Shown: one piece after another, positions 1-12,914 of the stretch
Position numbering within the stretch: position 1 is the stretch's first letter
How the letters are laid out: every line of letters starts with the position of its first letter
Assembly (NCBI GenBank): GCA_001051155.2
Contig: JYIP02000003.1
Coordinates: 3,100,001-3,164,000 of the forward strand
Origin: Chrysoporthe austroafricana
Taxonomy: Eukaryota; Ascomycota; Sordariomycetes; Diaporthales; Cryphonectriaceae
DNA length: 64,000 bases
Direction of reading: 5' to 3'
Program-made: the position numbers and the translations under genes
The notes under the pieces: model-generated
Told to the model about the DNA's origin: nothing
Seen by the model: only the letters and a program-made list of their open reading frames with translations
The model's database searches: none

Positions 1-3000
1 TGGAAGCGAAGGCTGCGAGGCTAGCAGGCCGTCCGCCCTCCTATGCGCCTCTGTTGGTCGAGCCGTGGTCTTTTCCGGCGGACGGGTCATCGAGGATCGA
101 GTAAAGGTGCTGACGAGGAACGGAAGGTCTCATTCGTACTCGTGCGCATTAAAGCAGAGCTCCCGCACCGTGTACGCCAATAACATGACGTGCATTAACA
201 GCGAAGGGACTGGCTGCGATTCTTGTAGCGGAGGCTGCTAGCAGCAGCGATACCCGCCCGAGGTAGGACATGGCGCCCTGTTGCGATAAGTGCTGACGGA
301 TGGGATGGGTGAGTAGGCCAGCCACGCCGCAATGGAGGAAAGCTGCGAGTCTAGCCTCCGCGGGAGGAAAGGCAGAAGCCGTCCCAGCCATTGTGGCTGA
401 CGCTGGTGAGCGCAAGACCTGGGCACGCACACACGACGCGTGAGAGGATGTGCTGAGCGATGATGCTGCCGTCCCATCGTCGCGGGCGCCCCTTTCGCAG
501 AAGCTTGTGCTGGAAATGTGAGTGGGCCCGTACAGTGGCATCCTCCGTCTGCGGTATGTGAGCTATCACGTCGTGGCGGGGGGAATCGGAGCAGTCATCA
601 TCATAATGACGAATGGACTCCAGTCGGCGCATCCCCAGGCTTGATCCTTAATGTTCCTTGCCCCGTACCTGCTGACACACAGCGGTCACTGACTGGCCTG
701 CCCGTCACACAACCGAGCCCGACTGCCGGCCGGGCGGGCAGGGTCGCCAGCTATAGCCGTGGCCGCGGTCGGTTCTCATCTGCGTCGCGTTGCGTCGCGC
801 TGCGCTGCTTGCATGCATTGCATGAGGCACATATTGGCGGCTCAAGGAGGGCCGGCGGCGGCGGTGATTCGACGGGGCGCGGCTGCCCAGGTCTGAGGGT
901 ATGCAGGTTTTTACGCTTCGGGAATGGCCCGCCTTTAAGGAGTGGGAATGGCTTGGCTCAGGATGGGGAAGGGGGAGGATGTGATGCTTTGCTCGATGCG
1001 AAGATCGCTGGTGATGAGACCATGGCGAAGACGACAGTCTGGCTCCGGGACGGCGCCGTTCCTCCCAGCTGCGTACCCGCGAGTAGCGACCCGTGTGCTG
1101 AAGCTGAGTGACGATATGAACCGTAGGCCCGGGCTCTGGCGTCAAGCATCTTCTTGCCTTCCTGCCTGCTTGTCCCGCGAGGCGTGTTTCGTGGATGCTT
1201 GGTTTCTTCCTAAGCCCCCCTCCCCCCAGGTTCTGCAACCTGGTGGAGTCCGGGGCCCCAGGTGTGGCGTCCCCACTGTGACTCTGGGAATACGGGGCTT
1301 GGGCAGATACCATAACAGGTCGTGCTGTCGTACGGCGACAGTTGCTTGTGGACCTGATAAACGCCGCTTCCCATCAGGCCTTCCTGTGTAACGTCTGGCC
1401 AGCATCTCGTGTGCCACGAGGGACAGCGGCTCCGGGTGGCTCTCCATGTAACCTCCAACGAGCCGTTTGGGCTGGGCCCTGATACTTGGCGTAAGCTGAC
1501 CGACCACGGCAAACAGCGACAGTGGTGATACAAAGGCGAGGCCCGTGGGACGAAGGCCGTAAGCGCGAGCTCTCAAGTGCGAACGAGTACGAAGGCCCCG
1601 CCGGCGTGCGTGGCTACCGCTCACTCTCCTTGCGCGCGTGTCTGTAGCGACCTGCGGACCCGATCCTTCGGCACCGAGAGTCTGGATAGTGGCTTGCCGC
1701 CTCAGTAAGCCCTAAGCCCAGCTGTCACGGATGGAGGATAGAGATCAACAGAGGATCATTAGCAGAGAACCATGGAAGACCGGTACGCCGGGCTATGCGC
1801 AAGACACGGGCCCAGTGGTGTCTCGCCAAGGGTGCGGCATGCCGTTTACCCAGTGCTTCAATCTGTGACAATCTTCCCGAAGGCGTCGGAAGGGGTCATG
1901 GGTCTCTGACCTCGCGCCCAAGTGATAAATTGATGAGCCGGCCACTGGCGGCCCTGACGGCGAATGAGACGCCCAGCCTAGTACCACATTCAAATGAGGC
2001 CAATGTGAGCTGTCACTTGTGCTTGCCTCAGATCGACAGCGAGGAGCCTGCTTGGGGCCTAATAGAAGCAGTGACCATTGGATTCGAAACCGTTGGTGGC
2101 GAGGACTTTTGGGAGATCAGTGAGACGCTACCGTAGCTGCGGACAGCCAATGGAGCGGTCCTTTGTGCGCGAGTGTGCCGGAGGGCAGGCGGACGTGCCG
2201 GGTGCTGAGTGTGTGGCACGCTGGCAGCCATTGTTGTTGCACGTCGGACAATGAAGGCATCGTGAAGGCCGACGCGCAAGGTGAGTGGCCGGCCGGACAG
2301 CCAGGGGGAGGGAGAGGCACCACGACGTTGCATGAACAAGCTCGCCAGACAGCGCCACAGAGGACCAGAAATGCACGCACGCACTCACTAGCGCATTAAG
2401 GAATCTCGAGGCGACCGCAGTCGAGATCACAGGTCCACGGAAGGGGGAGGGAGGGGCTCCACCGGGATTGGCACGGCGGTGGTGACAGCGCCGTACCTGT
2501 GAAACTCGATTGGGGGCCTAACGCTCGCTTACCGGGCTGGGAAAGGCAAGGCGGCCACGAGGCCTCACGATGGCCTCATTCCCAGTAAAAGTGTGCCCGG
2601 CCGTCTGGGGTGGCAAGCGGCAGCGAATGCGGTCTTCCGGCCACAGGCATGGACACCCAACGATGCACCCTTGCCTGCGCACGTCCCGTTGGCTGCACCA
2701 CTCCAGCACAACGATCTAATGGGGGATGCCGGCGCGGCACGAAGATGCCATCCGACGGCGGTCTATGCCGTCGACGACGTGGCCATCGGTGTCGCCACAG
2801 GACCTGCTCGGTGGCATCGAGCTCTGGTGGGACGCAGCACGGCCCCATCTGGTTCGAGCGGTCAGGAAAGCACCAGCGCTCCACAGAAAGAGCGGTACTC
2901 TGGGCCGGCGCGCGCTGGATGGGGCCTGGGGGGTCCATATGATGCAAATGAAGCCAAAAAGCACCCATCGTGAGATCTTCGCCGCACCGAAGGACCGGTC

Positions 3001-6000
3001 TGGCCAGCCAGGCCCCCCCTGAGAAGCCACCCGCCTCCTTTGTTCCGCAAGCGAGCTAGGCCCGAGTCTACTTCCCGATACTCCTCTGCCGGGCCAGAGG
3101 ACGGCATGGCTTCTTTCAGTGCGCCCCTGGTTGACGGCGCCAGTCTCGTTGCGGCTCGTCCGTCCGTCTGGATGCGTCGCGAGCGTCTGGCCCTGGCCCA
3201 TGCACCTCTCGCTGTCGTGGCGACTGGTGGGAGGAGGATGGAGGCCAGACCTCGAGCCCGAAAGGAGCGACGAGGAGTCCGCTCTTCTGCACAGTGTCAG
3301 CCTCTGGTATGAGGACGGGTCGCCGCAGGAAACCCCCTTCTCGGTTCTCACGCGGGCCTGGGCGGTTCAGATGACCTGAGGCACCAGCATCGTCCCGAAG
3401 CGCCTCGAGGCACCCCCTCCCCCGGGCAGGCTCGGTGGCAGGCAGAGAGCGGAGCATCTCCTCCATAGAGTTGAGCGCCGTTGACGGTAGATCTACGGGG
3501 CTAAACTAGCTCTGAGCAGCGGGCAGAGCAGCGGGCAGAGCAGCGGGCAGAGCAAGGCAGAGCAGGGTCGCGCCCGGAGACTCCTTAATCTCGAATCTCC
3601 CTGGCGCATGATGAGATGGTGATGCGCAGCAGGGCAGCGCCGCGCGCTGGAGCTGGAGCCCGAGCTACCGGTGGGATGGTAGCGCGGAGAGGCGGACGGG
3701 TTCTGGTCTCGCCCCGCAGCGAGACGAGAGGGAGGCGAGTGCGGCACCTAGTATGGCGCCGTATGGTCTCTCTGGTCGAAGTTGGAGGGCGACACCGCAA
3801 GTGGGGAGGCGCTGCAATATCGATCCTGCTATGGCACAGACCTGGCAGGGCAAGCCTTCTCTGTGGCCAACGGCGTCGAGCCCGATCGAATCCAGGTCAG
3901 CCTGCAAATGGGCCGACTAACGCAGGTTCGTCTGCATGTGGCAGGTCTACCGTACTATGGTAGCGAAGGCCGATTGCAATACTCCAATTGAGTGGCGCTC
4001 GGTGAGCTTATGCCGTCGCTGTCGGGCGGCGCAGACGCCCTCGCCAGAGGGACACATACATGACTAAACGGTAACAAGGGCTGCCGTGGGGTGCAGTACG
4101 GTGCAGGTGCTGCGCGCAGTGTACTACTACTTACTATAGTATGTACTATGGTGTAAGTAAGTAGTGGATAGGCCATCGCGCTGGCATCAGAAGAGGCCCT
4201 GGCGCCGCCGTCCGCTCCGGCCGTGCAGGCTCCAGAATTCACCGCCCGGGTCCACATTTCCCGGGCCTGGTGCCCACCCGCCTGCATTGCCTGCTGAGAT
4301 GACTTGCGCGGCGACAAGGCGAGACGAGATGAGACGAGGCTGGGTGACGGGCTCGATGGGCCCGGCAGCCTGGCAGTCTGACGGACCACCAGTCAGATGG
4401 TCAGTCAGTCACGCTGGCCAGCCCGGCCGCACAGACAGCACCAGGAACGAAAAAAAATCATAACCGGCCCTGGCAGAGCAAGCTGCAGGGCGGCCCCGGT
4501 CGCGCCCAGAGCATCTTGCCATCCAACGGTGTGGGCCCCGTCACTGCCCGGGAATCAGAATGAAGATCGCCATCGCCCTCTGCAGATTCAGGGTGGAGCA
4601 CGCCGGCGATCGCTAACGGCACAAGGAGCTCTCGATGATCTCACGGCACGAGGCCGAACTTCGTCATAATGTCGCCATCCTTGTGGGCAAGGCTTACGCC
4701 CGCGTGTCCCCACGAACCGCCCCGGGGGAAAAAAAATGTGGAACCGGGCACTCATGGCACCACGGTCTCCTCCTCCTCCTACAGACCATGGCTTGACGCG
4801 CAGGAGGCCGTAGGAGGTGCTCGCCCGTGTGCACCGTGACAAGCCAGCAGCCCGCAGCTTGTCTCGTCTGCCCCGCGCCGGCCTGCTGTGTTGACATGCC
4901 GCGCGGGTTGTATTGCCTTGGCCACCAGATCACGGACCAATCGTGCTGGGATCGATGGGTACCCGTGGAGAGGAGGACGTGGAATGGACATGGCTGGGTA
5001 GGTTTTGGATGCAATGCAAGGTACTGACATGATCATGTCCGACGACGTGGTCATCGCTCCTGTGGCCCGCCAACCTTCAGAGAACACGCCTCTTCCGTGC
5101 GTGATCTGAAACTCGGAAGAAACATGGTACTACTTAGGCCTACTGCCCAGTCGTAGGCCTCTCTGGCTATCGAGATGCCTGCTACCGTCCCGGACAGCTC
5201 ACCCGGCAGGACCTGATACCAGCTGCGGCCTTCGAGCTATCCGTCCCGCAGTGGAGCGAACTCTCCGCGTCTGCTTCTGATGGACGGTGTGGCCTGATCT
5301 TGATCTCTACTGTCGTAAAGGCCAAGAGATAAGGAGGCATAGCACTAGTAGTATGTCGCTCCCCAGTAAACCTTGACTCGTCCCTAGGCGCGTCGGCCCG
5401 ACGATCAACCTCGACCTGGCCGTAAGTAGGCGAAATGTGGAAACCTTGTGAAGACAATCGACAAGGGGTTTCTTTATTTTTGGTTTTAGATTTTGGGGAC
5501 GGGCACGGGGAAGCCTAAACGATACTCTCTACGACAGCATCACGGCAGTCAATATGTACAGGAGAGCCGCCTTCGTTGCCGTCCGGGTCAGAAGATATTC
5601 CATAGTACATACATAGTACTGTAGTCCATCGCACGGGCCAGGCTGGAGGCGTCTGAAGGAAGCATCTGGGCCCCAGGCCATCGCCTACCGTAGTCGTAGC
5701 TGGCAGCGACTGGGTCCCATAGGAGCCAGCAGCCTCCCCGGGGATTGGTTGGTTAGCCACTTGGTTTTCTGCCCGACAGGAATCCGATCTCGATCAGGGC
5801 CTCGCCCGCCAGCCTTCCCGTGGCGGCGGCGGACGCAGTATTCATTTATTCACCCTCCTCCTCCTGGCGGGCGAATGTTCCGGTACGGACACTCCTTGCG
5901 TCTGCGTCTGCTTCTGCTTGTACCCTCGACGCGCAGAGCCCACTTCACATGCACGCCCGAAGAGCAGCACTTGATTCCTGGGCCAACCAGATCGACATTT

Positions 6001-6705
6001 GGGCCCCACCACGATAAGCACACTAAACCCATGTATCCCTGTCGCGCTCCTAAGGTGCCAATGTAACCCAAGAAATCTCTCCTCGAGAAGTCTCTCTCTC
6101 GCCCGTCTCAACAGAATTCCTCGCGTCTTCTTTTCGTGTTCGCAGCCGGACAGGCGCAACTTGTCGTGACGCACAGAATGCTCGCCCGCACTCCTGGCCA
6201 CCCGCGGCGTGGGGGCAGGAGCCAATTCTGTGGTGCACAGACCAGAAAGACGGTTGAGCTTTTGGCCACTGGTGCCTCTGCGGCCCAAAACTAATTTTCT
6301 TGGGGGGCATTTCTTTTTCGTACGGTTTACACCGAGACCTAGGATGGGTTCCTCGAGGAATACGATTCCGGCCGTGGTTGACGGAAGCCGAGTCTTCCTC
6401 TCCGCCGTCGCTACATGGTGTACATAGTATCGCCCCTAGCTAGCCACCACAGACAGGCACTTTGTTCCTCTCCTCGCCCCGGCCACTCTCAGCTAGTCTC
6501 GAACCCGCCTAACCCTTCCCCATCGCCCAGTCTTTTGATGACCTGTCTATCTGCTATGGATAGGCTGCCCGCTCTGCCTATCCTCAAAGAGGGAGACGGC
6601 ATCGGATGGGGGGCGTAAGTGCACCTACCGCCCCCGAGTCTCAGCCGGGTTCAGTGGCCAGAATGCGGCTCACTGTCGTCCGCGCCGGCCGCTCTCAGCT
6701 TTTTT
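1..6705. other. Intergenic region without recognisable gene
   Basis: No open frame in any of the six frames reads like a protein family I know. The longest frames are GC-driven, rich in Arg, Pro and Ser, and overlap each other on both strands, as expected of non-coding GC-rich DNA. I saw no tRNA or rRNA. A few short repeats occur: a 12-bp tandem repeat near 3.5 kb and small inverted repeats of the ACTTAC/GTAAGT kind near 4130-4165. Genes made of several short exons, or long non-coding RNAs, could be missed by eye. Confidence 0.6.
3515..3550. repeat. 12-bp tandem repeat, three copies
   Basis: The unit AGCAGCGGGCAG occurs three times head to tail and is followed by a decayed fourth copy (AGCAAGGCAG). 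It lies in non-coding DNA. It is a small minisatellite with no visible role. Confidence 0.8.
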
Positions 6706-6980
6706 TTTTTTTTCTCGGTTCAGCACTTTCGACAGGGGGTGTGGCCCCTTCGGGACAAGAAGAAGGGGGAAAAAAAAAAAAAAAAAAGAAAAGAGGAAAA
6801 AAGGGGAGGGGGTGTTGGGGGGGGTTGAAGGAGGNGGGGGGGGGGGGGGCGTGGGGGGGTTGTTTTTTTTTTTCCCGGGCCAGCGCGGGGGACAGGGGGG
6901 GGGGGCCCGTGGGAACAAGAAGAGGGGGGAAAAAAAAAAAAAAAAAAGGAAAAAGGAAAAAAGTGCGTGGTGTTTTGAGG
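6706..6980. other. Low-quality homopolymer segment with an N; probable assembly artefact
   Basis: Runs of T, A and G (10-18 bases) alternate here, and a single N sits at 6835 inside a G run. The stretch looks like two versions of the same 120-130 bp sequence. Each starts with a T run, then a CAGC...GACAGGGGG...GGCCC-like core, ACAAGAAGAGGGGG, an A run, GAAAA-type purines and GTGTT. The second copy is simplified towards G runs. This is what two low-quality read or contig ends give when joined without being merged. Frames crossing it should not be trusted. Confidence 0.75.
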
Positions 6981-8101
6981 CGTTCTAGTGAGCAACATGC
7001 ACAAGACGCGACAGCAGACTGGGGAGTCAGAGTGGTCTCTTCCTGGCACATCAATGGGCGACAGTGGCACCATTTCGATGCCCATCGCCTGCATCAAGCA
7101 AGCATCTGCATCTGGGTACCCAGGTACCGCGCTCCGCATCCTCGGAAAATCCGCAGTCGCACAGCCGCCATATCCTCCATCTCGGGCGCATCTGTCCTGC
7201 CCTCGAGAAGAAGACAAATCGTCCAGACTCCAATCAATGCCTGTGCGCCTGCCGGTATATACTCTGGGCCTGCAGAGATGATGTGCCTCCGGACAGATAC
7301 CTCGAGGTACACGCACCCCGTCTCAGCCGTGGTCCGGAAGTGACATGTAGTAAACGGCACGACAGAGGAGGGCCTCGAGGGACCAGCCAGACATGGGTCC
7401 GCCTGGGGGGTGGAGATACTCAGTAGTCGGCGCAGGGGATCCCTGCCCCAGGCTCTTGGCTTGGGCACTGAGAGACCACCCGGGTACTGTGGTACCTCCC
7501 ACGGCGCCCCTGGAGCAAGATGCAGCAGGAAGCTGGGTACGGGTACGGGTTACGTACCTGCCGTGCAGCTTGGCCTGAGCCCCCCAGTCCTCGCTGAGGC
7601 GGGCGGGTTGAACAAAACGGCCACCAATTCCCCCTCGACCCCTCCTGCGCACTGCAGTGAACCCCCATCACTGTCACTGTCTTGATCAGTCTAGTCGCTG
7701 GCCCGTCCACTCACCCAACCCCATCCCAAACCTGAAGCCTTCTCGATCTCGACCTCGACCACGACCCACGACCAACGACCACAACGACCCTCCTCCTCCC
7801 CCTCCCCCCTTCATCCTCGTCCTTGTCCTCCTCCACCTCCTTCACCACGACCAACGCCGCCGACTCCTTCACATCGTTCTCTTCTCGCCCATCCGGGCCG
7901 GTCGTGATGCCAATCTAGAGGCGCCATCGTCCTTTTCCCTTTTGTCGTCCTTTCTTTCTTGTTCTGATCGACGTTTCGGGTGGCTTCCGTCGAGCCTCTG
8001 GCTCCAGCTCATTATGTCGTTGTGCGGCGACCGCTTCACGTTCACGATCACGTCCACGCTTTACCACAGGCTGAACCCGAACCCACGATCTCGACGACAC
8101 G
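6981..8101 (+). promoter_or_regulatory. Promoter and 5' leader of the downstream kinase gene
   Basis: This 1.1 kb stretch precedes the kinase start codon and holds no convincing gene. From about 7690 to 7990 the plus strand is strongly pyrimidine-rich, with repeated CTCCTCC, CCCCCTCC and TCCTTGTCC blocks, typical of promoters and 5' UTRs of expressed genes in filamentous ascomycetes. No clear TATA box is seen. The exact transcription start is unknown. Confidence 0.45.
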
Positions 8102-11100
8102 ATGGAGCCGCAACCGCAGTCCGACCAGGGTACTAGCCGTACACCACCCCAACTCAACACCCTATATCCACCTCACCCACCCTCGCGAACCGCCAACAGC
8201 ACACCCGTGTCATCTCCCGGACTCTTCAGTCCCGTCAATCCTCGCGCTACCATGTCACTGCCATCCTCACAATCTGTCTCCGAGAACACGACACCTGCCG
8301 TCCAGCACAGTCCGTTCCTGCACCCTCTGCAGACCCACAAGGTTCGAGAGTAAGTACACCCCTCCCCGCCGAGTCTCTCAGCTCCTGAACAACGACGCGT
8401 CCTTGCCGTGGCCTTTTTCTGGCCATAGCAGGAGATCTTGTGGGCTGGCTCGCCAGCGGGGCTTGGGGAGGCAGGCATTCACTGTCGCCCGCGGCTCCTT
8501 GTGTGACGGAAAGGAAGAAGATCGGATCGCTGACAAAGAGGCGTGCAGGACACATGTTGCCAATGTCGACAGGGACTACACGACCGGCCGTAAGATTATC
8601 AATCACTACGAGGTCATCGAAGAGATAGGGCGTGGTGTTCATGGCAAGGTCAAGTTGGCTCGCGACCTCGACACGAACCAGAACGTGGCCATCAAGATCG
8701 TCCCTCGATTCTCCAAGAAACGTCGGCTCGGCAGGATCACACAGAATGTGTCACCGTCCGAGAAGACAAAGAGGGAGATCGCCATCCTCAAGAAGATCAG
8801 ACACCCGAACGTCGTAGCTCTTCTCGAAGTCATCGACGACCCGGACTATAAAAAGATCTACCTCTGCCTCGAGCATGTCGAGTGTGGAGAGGTCATCTGG
8901 AGGAAGAAGGGCCTCCCACACATCTGCTCATTCGAACGTCGACGGATCGAGAGGGAAATGAGAGGGGAAGTGCTCACCGAGGAAGAGGAAAGCTACATCC
9001 TGAATCTGGAGCGCAGGTACAACCTCAAGGAGTTGAAAAGAGCCTACATTGCCGAGAAGAATGGCGCACAAAGCGGACCTTGGAGCCTGGAATTCGGCCA
9101 GGACGATGCATCGCGAGGTTCGGAACCAGGCGGGTCGGACGCTGAGGCCGCTTGGTCTAATTCAGGCTCTCCTGCTGCTCAAATGTCTGCACCGCCTTCG
9201 CAACCTCCATCCAGGACGCAGTCAACGGGATCAATGGCTGGCGGGAACTTGGGAGCATTGCCGACTGCTTATTACGATGACGATGACGACGAAACGCCCG
9301 GGAATTTTGCGACCATCACTCCTACCCATGCCCTCGACGGAACCATGTACGGTGCATACGATGATATGCAATTCCGACAACGCTCCCCGAGTATGGCTGA
9401 CTCCATCATTTCGCACATGTCGTCTGTCGACTTCAATCCTCATCCGCACGATCCATATGCCGATGACTTCTCTTACGTACCTTGCTTCACGTTCGACGAG
9501 GCAAGGCAGGTCTTCCGGGACGTCGTGCTCGGCCTCCAGTATTTGCATTACCAAGGGATTGTGCACAGGGACATCAAGCCGGCAAACCTACTTTGGACCA
9601 AGGACCACAGCGTCAAGATCTCAGACTTTGGTGTGTCCTATTTTGGCAGGCCCATGCGAGACTCCGAGCCCGATGATACCGTCTCCGAATCCGAAGCCCA
9701 GGACTTCGATGACGAGCTGGAGCTCTCCAAGACTGTTGGCACGCCCGCTTTCTTCGCCCCAGAGCTGTGCTACACCGATCTGGATAGTGGCCCACCTCCC
9801 AAGGTCTCCGAAAAGATTGACATCTGGTCTCTCGGAGTCACCCTCTACTGCATGATCTTTGCCAGAATACCCTTCTTGGCCGAGGACGAGTTCTCGATGT
9901 TCAGAAAAATCGCGACAGATAAAGTGTATATACCCACCAGGCGCCTACGGCCCGTCGACCCATCAACGTCGCCCAAGTCTCTGGCCTTTAGTAACAGGGA
10001 AGCCCGCCCTCCATATCGCGATGACCATGTACTCGTCTATGAAGACGTCGACGAAAATCTTCGAGATCTCTTGGACAAGATGCTCATCAAAGATCCCAGG
10101 AAGCGGATTGAGCTGCGTGATATCAAGCGCCACCCTTGGATCCTCGCAGATATGCCCAACCAGGTTGGCTGGATTGACGACACGGATCCGTTCCGGCAGA
10201 CTGAGGGCCGCAAGATCCAGCTTACCGACAAAGATCTGCATGACGCCGTTGTGCCTCTGACGTTACTAGAGCGTGCAAGGTCTACCGTCAAGAAGATTGG
10301 CAAATTCATCCAAAGCCGCTCCACGGACCGCACTGAGGACATTTCCAGACGGAGAGCCACCAGTAGTGCGGCCAGCTCGGTAGGAGAGAGCCCTGCCCTC
10401 GCCCCAATCATACCAGGTCTGCGCGATTTGCGTAGGAAGAGCTTGCGCGGAGACTTCGAATACTTCCCACCCGTGAGGGAACAATACCACCCCCAGAGAG
10501 ACCACCCGTTGACATATAGCGTGACGGCTAGCCCAGACGAAACCCCACTCGTAGATGATACGTCCACAAGAGACCCGACAGCGGCAGACCACTACTCTCC
10601 TCGTCAAGCTCTTGAGGCCGTTACCGATTTCAACAACAATGAGGAAGTTACAGAGCGCCAAACACCCACACCGTCTCGGTACGAGTTTCCGCGACGACAC
10701 AAACAATCACAGTCAATCTCGAACGCTACTCTAGCCCTGCACCACAATATCCTCGAGGCTCGCACTGCTCCCAGCACGCCCGCTGTTGAGAGTGCGGAGT
10801 CATCTAGTGGTCTGTCCAGGAAGGGACGCGAGATCACTGCCTCACCCGAGGATTCGGCTAGGTCCCAGTCGGTCGATCGAGCGCTGGTCTTCAATTCCCA
10901 TGACAAACGAGCCGAGCCGAAAGTCGCCGTCAGTACTCTGGTCGCACCTGGAAGTTTCGAACCGCCGAAACGACTTCAGCAGATGCGGTCTCTAGAATTC
11001 ACTGGGTTCATCGGCGATAGTCCTCTGCCCTCTCCACTTCTCTTTTCCAATCAAGCGATCTCAGCGTACCAGGCTGTCCAACACAAATCCGAGACTACGT

Positions 11101-11999
11101 TGGATAAATTCCAAACGGTGGTCAAGATAGATGAGAGGCCGATGACAGCTCACCGTGTCAAGGATCTGGAAGGCAAGACCCCTCCACCTCGAACCTATAA
11201 CAACTCGACGGCGGAGTCATTTGCGCGTGCGCAGGAAATTCAACGCCGCCGCGAAAGACTTGAATACGAGGAACGGATCAACCAGAAAGACTTGCAACCT
11301 CCAGCTGAGATAGATCCGGCCAAAGTACCGTGTCCGCCATCCCCCGATGACGATGGTTTCATAACCAGTCAGGCGCCTTCCCGTGAGGATACTTGTAGCG
11401 CCAAGTTCTCCTCCAACTCCAATTCTGGTGATGCGATAGCAACGCCGTGGACCAGCCCTAGTGTGATGACTTCTCCGGTCAGCTATACGACCTCTGCATC
11501 CCAGAAGGATTTGGCGGGAACGGTCTTCCCATCCGACCCATCTCTCCCTACTCTACTCAGCGGGGCTTCGTCAGTGTCAGCGGAGCCAGAGGGGGAGCCT
11601 TTAGGAGTTTATGCCATGGTCAATCGGTCAGCTGCCTTCGAGACAACCGATTCCCTTACTCCTCCAGCGTTGGGAAAAGAAACGGATTCAGGATTTCCAC
11701 TCGAGGACGCAACGTTTGACCACCCAGAGCATACCGCGTTTCACGTTGACGACCTTGAACCCGACAGCGTGAGCCTCTCAACTGCTACTGCGACTCCGCT
11801 TGCCTCGCGGTCTATTCATGATGGAGACGACAGCGACAGCGAAGACGAAGGAATTTTGATGATGAGCCGCCGGCCTAAGAAGTCGAACGCGATCAAAGAC
11901 TCTCCGAAACACACATCTAAATCGAGGAGACGAGGCACGAATGCCTCTGTCGGCAGCACAGATACTGCCAAAAAGATATTATCTTCTGACGAGACCTGA
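8102..11999 (+). CDS. Snf1-activating-type Ser/Thr protein kinase (SAK1/Tos3/Elm1, Ssp1-like)
   Basis: CAMKK-like kinase expected to phosphorylate the activation loop of Snf1/AMPK in carbon and stress signalling. Two exons, 8102-8349 and 8549-11999 (1232 aa), joined across a 199-bp GTAAGT...CAG intron. The join gives KVRETHVANVDRDYTTGRK, the usual lead-in of this family. Visible motifs: GRGVHGKV glycine loop at about 110-117, VAIK lysine about 132, HRDIKPANLL at about 422, DFG about 442, GTPAFFAPE about 480. An extra stretch of roughly 200 residues, with a DDDDDE run, sits between the small lobe and the catalytic loop. The C-terminal half is long, Ser/Pro-rich and probably disordered. Two earlier AGs (ending 8428, 8431) keep the same frame and would add about 40 residues, so weak alternative splicing is possible. 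Which of SAK1, TOS3 or ELM1 is orthologous is not decided. Confidence 0.9.
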
Positions 12000-12914
12000 C
12001 TGCGAGGCCTCGTCACCACTCAAGCTTCGACTCACACGTGTCGGATTATTGTACAGGCACAGCCGTGTTTGGCTCTGCTTCGTTTTACGAACTCCTCTCT
12101 CGATTGCCACATCTTTTGGAAACTAGGCCCAATTGTCCAGAGACGGGACGGGGAAAATTGCATTGGTCGGCTATCTGTTTTTCTGTCTTTAACATGATTC
12201 CACGCGCACATAGGACATCTTACCCCATCAGCAATGCTGACGCGCTCCGGGATTGCACATAATATCACACTAGCATAACGCCACCTCGCCACAGGGAATA
12301 CAAGGAGGTCTGGCTTCATGGCGTTGTACAAACTTTTTGGTGGGAGTGGGATGGCTGGTCGGCTCGGGAATGCCGCCCCCAAGGATTTCTCATTGACACG
12401 CATTTCCTGCTTTCATTGGGATCGATACCTGTGAGTGGAGGCAAGGGACGTCCATCTGAGACGTACCCAAAGGGCTTCAATCATCTGTCTGGTTAGTTTA
12501 GAGCAGCAAGGAGTCTTGGGGAAGGTGTCTCTCGGATCGCGGGCTTCGTATCCGCAGCGGAAACCTGAGGCGAGCCGTCTCGACGGCTCTCATTGCTCCC
12601 ACCATTTCAATTGCAGGACTTTTGAGGTCTTCCAGTGCAAGCCGGATGGGACATCAGCTAAAAGATTGGTGGGGTCGCGCAGGGTTTCTCGATATACGCT
12701 GCGCTACGTGTGGCCCCTAGATAATACGGGTCGCATACCCAAGGAAGATGAATAGAGATAGCTCTCCCCCTGAGATCAATATCAGCATATCAATTCCAGC
12801 CGCTTCGACAGCTGGGGAGCACCCTACCCTTAACTTTCCACCAGCCGAAGCTTTGGCAATGTCATTAGACGGTAATGTAAAGGGCAACAGGCCGCCGGAA
12901 ACCACCTCAACTTT
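12000..12914. other. Convergent intergenic region
   Basis: This is the 3' flank shared by the kinase gene (+) and ALG2 (-). Short open frames here do not resemble proteins. It should hold both 3' UTRs and poly(A) sites. I see no other feature. Confidence 0.6.

Noticed and set aside
7657..8136. 159-aa Pro/Arg/Ser-rich frame upstream of the kinase
   Set aside because: Simple translation of the CT-rich leader; no family character and it overlaps the kinase start.
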